64,000 nucleotides of DNA. It comes from Acheta domesticus. Lineage: Eukaryota; Arthropoda; Insecta; Orthoptera; Gryllidae. The stretch covers positions 181,614,856 to 181,678,855 of the forward strand of contig JAHLJT010009419.1 of the NCBI GenBank assembly GCA_031308135.1, given 5' to 3'. The translations under genes and the position numbers were made by a program. How positions within the stretch are numbered: position 1 is the first letter of the stretch; each line of letters begins with the position of its first letter. The notes beneath the pieces are model-generated. The model had not been told where the DNA came from. It did not search any database and saw only the letters and a program-made list of their open reading frames with translations. Shown one piece after another: positions 48,460 to 58,664 of the stretch.

Positions 48460-48815
48460 GAAAGGATCCAGAAAAAATCCAGAAACTTTTTCTCAACGGC
48501 AACATGTTTTTTAGGGTGCTCAATTTGAACTTGGTGTTGGCCACGTCAAAAAAGATCGGCTTCACAGAGAAAATCGCTAACAAATTTATCTTTAATTTTA
48601 TCGCCTTTAATTTTATTGTATTTAATTTTGTAAATAACAATTGTTTTGATAAAACGAATAGTTTTGAAGATAAATCCAAAGATAAAACAGATTATTTTGC
48701 TATTTTCTTTGCGAAGCCGACCTTTTTCGAGGCAAACATCAAATTCGAATTGAGCACTCTCAAAAACATAGAACCGTTTGAGAAAAAATTTCCGGAATTT
48801 TTTCCTGTGTCAGAT
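48460..48815. mobile_element. palindromic MITE, family 4
   Basis: Left arm 48464-48590 (GATCCAGAAAAAATCC ... GGGTGCTCAATTTGAA ... AGATCGGCTTC) pairs with right arm 48695-48815 (GAAGCCGACC ... TTCGAATTGAGCACTC ... GGAATTTTTTCC). The short centre has TTTAATTTTAT repeats. Open frames of about 105 codons on both strands follow from the inverted repeat and are not genes. Confidence 0.8.
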
Positions 48816-49222
48816 ACCTATTGAATCAACTGTAACAAAAGTTAATAATTCCCGCATTTGCTTAGCACTCCAGGTTTCGAAAATAATTTTACAAAATCTA
48901 ACCAATAACTTTCCCGCACTATGAATTCAAATTTAACATCACAGTCCACGGTTTACAAGACAGTAATATCAATGCTCACTCCTTTTATCGCCTTCAATGT
49001 TCAGTCTGGCTCTATCAATGACTACGATTGGCCACTGCATAGTTCGAAAGCGAGTCTATGCTAGCTAGTCCGCGAAGCAAGTTTGCTGTGTGAGAAGTTA
49101 AAAAGGTAAACCGTCAGAGTCGTTCCGTTGGTGGTCGAGGTACGTTCAAAGAAGAGATTGCTAATATTTACCTCTTCAATAACTTGTGGTTATTCGACAA
49201 GTATCGTTCTTTAGACGCTTCG

Positions 49223-49882
49223 ATGTCTGAATACACTTCAGAAACCACCAGCGATTCTTCGTATTCGGATAGCGAAGGATCGTACACACTCACTACAACA
49301 TCAGATAGTGGAGATGAAGTTTCTTTTGAAATCATTGATGGAAACGTTAAAACTGCACATCAATACAGTTCGTCCATTTTTAAAAACACGACACCGGACT
49401 CTGAAAATGACACCAACGTCATCAAGAGCGACACGCCTGAACCCGCGGAGTTCCTGATCAACCCTATCAACACCGGCACGTACAAGATAAAAAGAAAAGC
49501 ACTTTGCAACGGCGGCCTCACCAAGACCCGCTCGCATCTGTCACTGCAAACGGGCGGATCCAAGACGGTGTCAGCGAGCACGTGGCACCCATCCTCTTCT
49601 TCAGAGGAGTCGAAGGTTCCCAAAGGCGGCACGCGGCTTCTGGCCTTCACGCGCATGCGTCGGCTGCCGGCGATCCGCTGCGTGGCGGCCGCTTACACTG
49701 GCGCGAAAGACAGCAAGTGCCTGGGCTGGGCCATCGCCCTGGGCGAGGCGGCCCTCAGCGCCGCTGCCTCGCCCTTCGCCGCCATGTGCAGCGGGTCTGT
49801 ACACTGCGTGGACAGAACGCTCTGTAAAGGACTCGATGTAGCCGAGGCGCTATTTCCTTGTGTCGTCATGCATCCGTGCAAG
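49223..49882 (+). CDS. perilipin-like lipid-droplet protein, first coding exon
   Basis: The ATG at 49223 (upstream in-frame stop TGA at 49091, no other ATG between) opens 220 codons to a donor, GCAAG|GTACGT. Residues 1-60 are Ser/Thr/Asp/Glu-rich (MSEYTSETTSDSSYSDSEGS); the middle is basic and Ser-rich. From about 148 comes a perilipin (PAT) pattern: RLPAIRCVAAAYTGAKDSKC, then LGWAIALGEAALSAAA, VHCVDRTLCKGLDVAEALFP and a basic end. Perilipins coat lipid droplets and control lipase access; insect Lsd1/Lsd2 share the R-LP...L-WA...VD-xLC-GLD-xE layout. The long acidic N-terminal extension is unusual, since Lsd PAT domains start near the N-terminus. Later exons were not found. Confidence 0.6.
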
Positions 49883-51692
49883 GTACGTATAAACCTGTAT
49901 TTAGAAATTGGATGCTGGGAGAAAAGGCATAAAATGTAAACCAAACATTACTTGAATTATGAAGCTAAAACATGTAGACTACGAAATCAGTAAAGTAAGT
50001 TTCGCTAATCATTGATATAAATGCAACACAATAAAATTAAGTTTCCGAAAATGTTCATATTATGTCGAATATAGCATTTTAAACATTTTGTGACTTGATG
50101 AAAATTATTGATTTCAAGTTCACTAAAATAATCCCACGAAATAATTTGCATCATGTAAGTTAAAAGCACAAGTTTTACTCGACACAATTCTGGTAGTTAA
50201 GCGCGTTCAACAGGCTGCAAAAATAAAGTAATTGCTTACTGCAAAATGAAAACTTTTTGAGTCTTGAAAGTAAACACTGATAGAAATAATGCCATTATAG
50301 ACGTTCCAATTAATCGGATCAAGTAGAAATTATCGCTTACTTGCGTCAGTATTAATAATTTTAATTCGTAACAAAAGCAATAGGAAAAAAGTATTTGAAA
50401 AGCCGTTATCCACACACGTCTTTAAAATATCTGTAATGAAACAATTTTATCGAGTAGTTTGGAATTTTGAGATTTTTTAATGATGAGTGAATTATTGTTC
50501 TAGGGTTCAGAAGTGCTGAGGAATGAAAACGTACTGTGCAAATGCTGATGTGCAAGATTAGCGGGCACATTACCGCAGACTTCAGCCCGTGTGAAAATTC
50601 ACTGGAGAAGCTGGATGAACTCTGTAAAACTTTTTAAAGGAAGAATAGAAAATATTCGATACATAATATACTCGATATACAATTAGAGTATCTTGCAGTC
50701 TTTCTTTCGATAGGTTTTCTTTTCAATTTCCCTACCTAAATTCAATTAAATGTTGAAACCCAATCATTTTGCTAACCAGATTTATTCTAGACCAGAATAC
50801 GAACATATGCGCTTAAGTGTTAAACATCTGCATTTGCAATTTACAAAAAAAAAAAAAAATAGATATTTGCCCTTATATTATGTCAACATTTAGTTTTAAA
50901 AAGGAAGTTGATTAAGAAAAAATCTCCAGAATTATTGGAACGATTTGTTCCCAGACTATTTTTTTAAATTTTATATATTTATTTTTATTCTTTTTAACGA
51001 GACAATATTTATTTCTTTTAAAATTTACAAGTTTCTAATCAAATTGGTTAGGATTGTTTATTGGGTGTTTTTCTTTACTAAATATAAGATAATTAATAAC
51101 ACTTAAAATTTTTTTACAAACAATATTAAAAACAAAATTGTTATTGAGAAAACTTATCGTTAATTCCAGTTTTCCATTACCTTATGTCGATAATTCTCTG
51201 ATGGATATGTTGGATGTGAAAGTCACCTAACAATTTCCATGACGTCTATTTAATCTAAAGAGGGTGGATACACGAGATGGGATGTCTGTGTGTAAGTGTT
51301 ATTCGTATTTAGATTTTTATAACTTAGGTTTTGCCAACTTAACAATGTAGCTCAACCTGCTGATGTATAATAGTAGGTATTACTTAAATTATTTGTTGTC
51401 AACTGCACAATGAATCATAAAACTGTCAGCTAAACAATATTTTGTATATTTGTTGTAATTTGTTGGCATCAAATTGTATATCGAAAGTATTGTGAGTTTT
51501 GTGTATATGTAACACTCTGATATTTGAAGCATGGAGTAATATACAATGTATATTCCTCCATGTTAAAAGTTTCCTGTAATTTTTCTTTGACCAATAATTG
51601 AAACTTGTTCTCATTCATGATGTTTTAAAGGGTGCTCGGCAATTCTTATACGATGTCTGGTATTGTTCATGTGTTCCTTTAATCTAATTTTA
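49883..51692. other. no gene recognised
   Basis: AT-rich sequence after the exon donor, presumably intron. A short GC-richer patch at 50,500-50,640 has a 29-codon frame (MCKISGHITADFSPCENSLE) but no sign that it is a real exon. Confidence 0.45.
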
Positions 51693-51697
51693 AGTGA

Positions 51698-51985
51698 CTA
51701 GCGTACCCGTGCGAGAACTCTCGCATGTTAAATCCCACCCTTTCCCTATTCATTTGTCTATCCGTTCCATAAAGGAGAGGAACTACTAATGTACTTACAG
51801 AATATCAAACAAAATAACAATGCAATTGATGTTTGAAACAAATTTTCAATTAAAGTTTATTCAACATTATAGAGAGATGTTCTTGGAACAATTCATTCTT
51901 CTTTAAAAACAACATTTGAAGAAATTTTTCAACCTTCCTTGAGTTAGCTTTTTCGCTTTCTTTGATAGTCAAATAACACTGGCCG
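51698..51985 (+). repeat. dispersed repeat family S, copy 2
   Basis: CTAGCGTACCCGTGCGAGAA start, then TGTACTTACAGAATATCAAA and GGAACAATTCATTCTTC, in the same order as 47075-47430. Confidence 0.75.
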
Positions 51986-52417
51986 ACGTTTTTAAACTTT
52001 TGAAAAGTTACAGAAACAAAACTCACTGATTCTGACCAATTTTGGGTCGCTGAATACGAATATGATAGCCGTTTTACTGGATTAGCTCATATTTTTTTGT
52101 AACGCGTAGTTGCCAAATTTACCATAATAGGCATAATGAGCTATCTTGAAAGTACCGGAGAGTGAGTTTTTTTTGACTGCAAAAAGGGAATCAATTTCGT
52201 TTTGGCACTCGTGTCAAAGACAATCAATTTTTAAAATTCTATAAATTAATTTATTAAATCTAAGCAATTAAAAAACTATATATTCAGTTAGTTTACTAGC
52301 ACTATACTTTAGCATTTACATACTCAGAATAGTTTATAAGGTTATAATGTTCACAGATGTATACAGACCACTTAGTAAAACACTGTCTAAGATACTTAAA
52401 TCCTTCAGCTTCTTTGT
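51986..52417. other. spacer, nothing recognised
   Basis: AT-rich; no feature. Confidence 0.4.
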
Positions 52418-52665
52418 CTATTCCTTTAAGAAATTCATGAGGTCCAACTTAATGTGCAGAGTTGGAAGCAGTACCTTGCCTGGATCGATCAGAGGCTTAT
52501 ACTTGACATTGTTGGTACCGGGCTGCAAGTTTTGATCTTGTACTAGACCTTTGCATAAGAGTTGTTTTAGAGCTTTCTGATTGGACAGTGAGGCGGCGCA
52601 CGAAACGCAAGCAGACATATCTCTCTGAGACACATAATCTTTGACAGACAAACAGCTGGACTGCG
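52418..52665 (-). pseudogene. transposon-associated ORF fragment (family T copy 2)
   Basis: The minus strand reads NLQPGTNNVKYKPLIDPGKV and LLPTLHIKLDLMNFL. The LLP-LHIKL segment is the same as at the start of the + strand copy at 46170, so both come from one multicopy family. Only this short N-terminal side remains, in the opposite orientation. Confidence 0.6.
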
Positions 52666-52844
52666 GTGCATTCGAAAAATGGGTTCTGACAGAAGTAGTG
52701 GTGGGAATATTTGTGACGTTTATGAGAGTTGGTTAATATCAGAGTTTGGAGCTGAATTTTCAACTGCGAAGTGTGAATTGTAATTTCGAATGATAATCAA
52801 ATTATTGCACATTAACAGACAGTAAGACGAAGATCATGTTTCAA

Positions 52845-52940
52845 GATTTCTATTCAATGTAGAAAATCACATTCACGTGCTTACACAACCTACACTAAAA
52901 TGAAACAATCAAAAATGCTTGAAATTGCAACATTCTGAAA
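52845..52940 (+). repeat. direct duplication, left copy
   Basis: Starts AGATTTCTATTCAATGTAGA and shares about 95 bases, in order and at high identity, with 53405-53497. The MITE at 53042-53354 lies between the two. Confidence 0.8.
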
Positions 52941-53041
52941 ACAATGTACACGTAATATATGTGAAAAAATACTGTATTTCTCTAACCTTCATTCAAAGGC
53001 TACATATAAATACGTTGATGGAATCCCTTAATAAAATAATG

Positions 53042-53354
53042 CGTTGACCCAGGGTTTAGGGAGGGAACGGTTCCTTTTGTGATTCATTTACTCTCGTGAA
53101 TCACCCGCCACGGTTCACTTCAGAGCTGGCGAAAATTGTTGGCATTCACTAGCTTTGACGGGTTAAAGCATAAATATACACGAAATGACCGTGCGTCAAA
53201 GCCATACATTTCAAATTTACGAACAATTTCTTCATCACGGCACTTTTAAAACATCACATCTTCATCACGAATAGTAAACAAGGATTCGGTTCATTGAGTT
53301 GATTCCTCTCTAGTAAACCAAAGGAACCGGGCCACCCTAAACCCTGGGTCAATC
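53042..53354. mobile_element. MITE with 8-bp duplication (TTGACCCAGG ends)
   Basis: Ends CGTTGACCCAGGGTTTAGGG and the complement CCCTAAACCCTGGGTCAATC. Flanked by AAATAATG at 53034-53041 and 53355-53362. An 8-bp duplication fits hAT, though the TIR start is not the usual CA/TA. Confidence 0.75.
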
Positions 53355-53404
53355 AAATAATGTATTGTATGCAAAAATAAAGATCACTAACCTCTTCTAT
53401 TTCT

Positions 53405-53497
53405 AGATTTCTATTCAATGTAGAAAATCACGTTCACATGCTTACATAACCTACACTAAACTGAAACAAACAAACATGCTTGAGATTGCAACATTCA
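53405..53497 (+). repeat. direct duplication, right copy
   Basis: Matches 52845-52940: AGATTTCTATTCAATGTAGA through GAGATTGCAACATTC, with scattered substitutions. Confidence 0.8.
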
Positions 53498-54169
53498 CTT
53501 GTCCCCCACCGTTCGACAGTGTAATTTTCTTCCGAAAGATCGCGCGGCAATCAGAAATTACAGATCTCGAATTACTACTTTTTAAAAATATTTACGTATT
53601 TTTAAAGCACTTTTACAATATGAATGCCGCATGTGCAGCTAAAAGGAATCACGATTTTTCAATCCATTGCTCCTTTATACAGATCGGTTTCGCATGTCGC
53701 CCAATTTATTGAAAAGACCAAACAGCACTTTGAGAAATAATATATAAGAAAGAAGAAAGATAACTTTGGTAAATTCCCATTTCTCCCAAACATTCCCATC
53801 GACATTCTTTAACTACTATAAACGTCAATGTCTCCGCTTCAAATTGACGACAAAAAAAGAAAATCCGAGGTGGAGTATTTGAAAAAATGAATTTTGAAAA
53901 CAAATCGTAATTATTTACTTTGGCCTTAATATGGCTTTATTAATGCCGTTATAATTGGTTTATCATATCAAACCTTTAGGGTGGAATGTACTCATTAGAA
54001 ATATAAAGCAAGGTGCAAAGAAAAATCAAATTTAAAGATGTTTTACTTGTTGTTTTTAGATAATACCCTCTGAAACTCATGCGGAATATCACATTTCAAA
54101 ATGTTCAAAAGAAAGTAAAATTTAATGCCAAAAAGTCAATATTCAGTGTTGTTTCGTCATTCTAAAACG
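53498..54169. other. spacer, nothing recognised
   Basis: AT-rich; open frames at 53476-53712 and 53706-53903 have no support. Confidence 0.4.
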
Positions 54170-54328
54170 ATTTAAAAAGTTTCAGTCGAATCAGAAATTT
54201 TGGCTGATTTGACATGGAATGACCCACATAAAGTTTCCGGAATACTCCACCTATTTCTGTGAAAACTAGCTCAAAATTCCGCATTTTCAGAAACCCTCAA
54301 ACGCCAGATTGTCACAAATGGCACCAAA
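54170..54328 (+). mobile_element. family R copy 2, left part
   Basis: Ends in CTCAAACGCCAG...CACCAAA and continues, after the inserted long-TIR element, at 56902 with TTTTTTCTTCAAACTTTTCG. Joined, the two pieces follow copy 1 (…GGCTCCAAATTTTTTCTTT…). Confidence 0.7.
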
Positions 54329-56901
54329 GGGTCCCCCCGGATAAGATGGTAAAAAGTTCCCCTCAATCAAATTACACATGAGTGGTTACACTATAATTCT
54401 ATCATAAAAATAATATTTTTGAAAGGTTTCTTAGCCCCCGTCCCACCACCCACACCCCTATACAGCCAAAAACGTGTTTTTTGAATTTCATTTTTTTTCG
54501 ACAACTGAACACTATTTTATCAGTCTGAAAAAAATATGATAAATAAGAATACAATTTGAACTATCAGAAAAATATTTTTCAATATTTTCTCAGGCCCAAA
54601 TTCAAACACAAAAAAATATTTTCGAAAAAAAATATCAAGAAATATTTTTTACTGTGTCTTAGAAGTCTGGAACAGGCTTGAAAAAAATACCAAAGATTAC
54701 TCTTAAAACACAAATTGTTGTGCATTTTTTTCAGATTTTTTCGATTACTGGGCTGCAGTTAAAAAAATAAAAACCATTTTACCGCCTTTATAACACCTGG
54801 ACTTTCAATATACTTTGAAAATGACTGCAACGGTTCTGTGCATTTATTTTAGTGTTTATTATACATTTATATACATTGTTGTAGCACCCAATAAAGTTTT
54901 GATTTTGGAATATACTTACGAAGTATCATTTTTAAAGCTTTCTAATCCTTTGTATGAGAATATCATACGCTAAGGAAAGATAATAGTGTTTGGCAGTTTA
55001 TTAAATAATAATTCCGTCATATTTGAGGGATAATTGGGGGACATATGGAAAAATGAAGGGGAAGAAGTTAGACCCAGATTTACAACAACTGTTTTACTTG
55101 TCTTAGAACACAGACACTGGCACGAAAATAATCTTAAAAGTTCATCTCAGAATGCTTGTGAATTTTTTCATATTTCTTAATAGCTGGGTCATAGTTTTTT
55201 AAAAAAACTAAGACATTTGTAGTCAACCACTTGGCTGTTCGGCAGTTGCCGCGTCCTAGGCACGTGCGACCTTGCTTGAGGAGGGCCACAGAATAGCAGC
55301 TGAAACGTTGACAACTAAGCCTAGAACGCAGCGTCTCCCAGACAGATAAATAGTAACGCATTGGTTGCGGAAGCCTGTGGTCTCACGTCTGTAGATGAAA
55401 CATCTACAGACTAGAGAAAAAGTTGTCTTTTCCTTTACTTAAGTATTTGTTCTTGAATACGTATAAATATGGAGACACTAGTACAATCTGTACATATGCG
55501 AAAACTCTGCACTTTGTAAATAATAATTGTACGAAAATTGAAAATTGATTTAATGTAGCACCCAACTGCAAACTCCAATCCCCCGAAAAGTAGTTTACGG
55601 CATTATAGTCCCGGTACTGTGCGAGAGAATTCATTCCAATATTGCTTAGCGTTGAGATAAAAATTCGCAGAAAATAAAATAGTACCCTTAATTTTATCGT
55701 GAAAGATAATTTCAGTATTTTCCTTCAATTTAATTTTACATTGACATCGGCTTCTCTTTTCTGTCCATCTGTGCTACGGAAAGAGGGTACCCAAAATAAA
55801 TAATATGCAAAATTGTAAAATAGGAAGATCATAAAAGTGGTATTTTGAAAAATACATCCCAATAACATAATCGGGGCCTAATCTGTTCCTCTTCACTTCC
55901 CCACTGTCCCCCATCTATCCTTCACCTGCACCCGAAATGTCCCTTATCATTTCCCCATTTGTCATCTACCCGTTCCCCAAAACATGTCGTCTGTTAGAAT
56001 TTACTTGTTCTCAAACATAAAAAGTCGTGGTCCCCTGAGACAAGCAAACCTGGTTTTAAAGGCCTAGGAAGCATCGCTTCCGAATTATTTGCCATTATAA
56101 TGTGTGTTGCAATAATCTTTTTTTGTACGTCATAATCTGCAAACTTCTATTTTTTCTTCTAAAATCTGTTTGATGTAGGATGGGGTGTAATTCTTTATTC
56201 ACCAGTATCACAGTCACAAGGTCTTGTGTTTCTTATAAATTGCCAAAACTATCGTCTTTCCGTAGCGTACGATTACTTTTGCAAACGATTAGAAAGCTTT
56301 AAAAAATGATACTTTGTAAGTATTTTCCAAAATCAAAACTTTATTGGGTGCTACAACAATGTATATAAATGTATAATAAACACTAAAATAAATGCACAGA
56401 ACCGTTGCAGTCATTTTCAAAGTATATTGAAAGTCCAGGTGTTATAAAGGCGGGAAATGGTTTTTATTTTTTTAACTGCAGCCCAGTAATCGAAAAAATC
56501 TGAAAAAAATGCACAACAATTTGTGTTTTAAGAGGAATCTTTGGTATTTTTTTCAAGCCTGTTCCAGACTTCTAAGACACAGTAAAAAATATTCTTGATA
56601 TTTTTTTCGAAAATATTTTTTTGTGTTTGAATTTGGGCCTGAGAAAATATTGAAAAATATTTTTCTGATAGTTCAAATTGTATTCTTATTTATCATATTT
56701 TTTCAGACTGATAAAATAGTGTTAAGTTGTCGAAAAAATTGAAATTCAAAAAACACGTTTTTGGCTGTATAGGGGTGTGGGTGGTGGGACGGGGGCTAAG
56801 AAACCTTTCAAAAATATTATTTTTATGATAGAATTATAGTGTAACCACTCATGTGTAATTTGGTTGAGGGGAACTTTTTACCATCTTATCCGGGGGGACC
56901 C
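54329..56901. mobile_element. 2.57-kb element with about 660-bp terminal inverted repeats
   Basis: Starts GGGTCCCCCCGGATAAGATG and ends with its complement. The arms (54329 to about 54,990 and about 56,240 to 56901) match along their length with over 90 percent identity by eye. The interior of about 1.2 kb has no ORF; it holds a family F hairpin (55210-55390) and a GC-richer patch near 55,890-55,990. It split repeat family R, and the two flanks join without a visible duplication. Superfamily unknown. Confidence 0.88.
55210..55390. repeat. foldback repeat, family F copy D
   Basis: CCACTTGGCTGTTCGGCAGT pairs weakly with a right side near 55333-55365 and ends with GGTTGCGGAAGCCTGTGGTC. It has the outer block of family F in the same orientation as copy C. 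Confidence 0.6.
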
Positions 56902-57457
56902 TTTTTTCTTCAAACTTTTCGAACAGATGGTGCTAATTCCTCTCTCGAATATGACGTAAAGTTTCTTTTTGGGTATTTTTTTTCAAGAATTACACAAATG
57001 TAATATTTTGATAGACCTCTCACACCGTTAATTTGCACATTTACAGCAATTTGTAAACACTATATTGTATTTGTGAGTGTAAGTGCTCCAAATGACTTCA
57101 AATGAAGTTTTTTGAAAGTTCAAAAATTTTCTTTGAAAATGAGCTTCAAATTTCGAATTTACGGTAGCGATTAAAGGCAATTTTCCTAAAAACCTGCTCC
57201 AAATTTTTCAAAGAAAAGTGCCATTTAGGATGAGGTTTTTGTGTTCTAAAATTCTAAAATTAATATTCTTTTAAAATTAATATTTCCGTTCTACCATTAG
57301 GAAACCGAAAAATTAAGGAAATGTCAAAAAAGATGTATTTTGGGTGGCGATAGATGGCAGCTGGCAAGAATATATGGCAAGTCCGAATAGCTAGCCGAGA
57401 CCAAAGGAAATAGAAAACTAATACGAGAAAGTCTGTGCCATTCTGCAGTATCACTAG
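56902..57457 (+). mobile_element. family R copy 2, right part (CTAG end)
   Basis: Follows copy 1 (14,620-15,160) in order: CACAAATGTAA, CTCTCACACCGTTAAT, TTTGTGAGTGTAAGTGCT, TAGGAAACCGAAAAATTAAG, GATAGATGGCAGCTGGCA, and ends AGTATCACTAG before T. Confidence 0.8.
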
Positions 57458-58634
57458 TTTCTTGATGAAATGTGTGTCAAGAATAGATCTTCAAATATGG
57501 GGACATGCTAAAATTTTTGAAAATATGAGTAATTTTTGTGTAATTTGGCCAGAAATTTAAATTCCCGTTGGGAATTTACTGTGCGTCGTGAGCGATTCTG
57601 TACAGTTGGATGCTTCGTGAGTTAGAATTTGTATATTATTTAATATCTCTTTGTTCATTTCTTACATTCGACCTTTTGTTATACATTTACACATTAATGT
57701 AATAAAAGTTACTATCTCTCAGGGAATATAAACAATGCAGGGAATGCAACAATGGAGTTCCGAGTCGCACTCGCCAATTTCTGTGAATTACATGTCATTA
57801 TTGTGACTTAATTTAGCTGTATGAAATATCATGTTTAATTTTTGTAAAACGAGTAATTTTTGCGAAATATTGTGTTCAACCACAGGCAATTTAATTTTCT
57901 TTAAACCATTGTTTCTTTAAATTCTTTCAAATGTTTCTATTACTTTGGGAACTTAGCACAGAGGACGCGTAAGAGAATGGTACCAGTCTCATGTTCGATA
58001 AAATCCCTAATTTTGCAACAACAAAAAAAGAAAACAAATTTTCGGTGTCTTCCTACAACGACAATTATGATGATACAACTAATGAAATGTGTTTATCAAA
58101 AACGGATCATCTTATAAGGTCGTGCTGAATTTTTTGAAAATATAAGTAATTTTTGTGTAATTTGTCGAGAAACATAGTTGCCGGTTCCAAATTTACTGCG
58201 CTTCTTGAACACAATTGCAGGCAGTTGGATGCTTCGTAAGTTAGAATTTGTTTATTCATGTTTCTTTGTTTCGTACATTCGAGCGTTTGTTAAAAAATTA
58301 CAAATTTAATCTTTTAGAAATTATTTAAAACCTATATGAAATAAAAATTGCTAGTCATCAGGGAATATCTGATTGAAATGCAACAATGGCTCGGCAACAA
58401 TGACTTGGGAGCTAATTTCTGTAAATTACTTCTTATTTTTGGGACATGGTTTACCTGTGTGAAAAGAAGTTATAATTGTCAAATTTGTGCTGATATTTGG
58501 TTGAAAATATTTAGTTTTTGCAGCAAATGTTCTACAATTTGTAATGAGTTTTACAAAAATGATGATTGAGATGTGTTAATTCGGAGAGAAATTTTGGTAT
58601 AAATAGCATTACATAACTAAACATTACTAAAGGC
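57458..58634. other. spacer, nothing recognised
   Basis: AT-rich with two loosely similar blocks (near 57,500-57,680 and 58,080-58,260, each with GAAAATATGAGTAATTTTTG or similar and GGATGCTTCGTGAGTTAGAA or similar), so a diverged repeat of about 590-base spacing may exist. Confidence 0.4.
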
Positions 58635-58664
58635 GAGAAAGTACGTGCTGTTTAACACCACTAG
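58635..58664 (+). repeat. 3' end of repeat family R
   Basis: GAGAAAGTACGTGCTG...CACCACTAG before T, the same terminal block as at 15,130-15,160 and 57,425-57,457. Confidence 0.6.

Noticed and set aside
48362..48824. 105- and 106-codon frames on opposite strands
   Set aside because: They mirror each other because the region is a palindromic MITE.
49301..49944. Minus-strand frames opposite the perilipin-like exon
   Set aside because: They are antisense shadows of the + strand exon, which has a clean ATG and donor.
50500..50640. A possible downstream exon of the perilipin-like gene
   Set aside because: All frames after the nearest acceptor close quickly and the 29-codon frame does not resemble perilipin.
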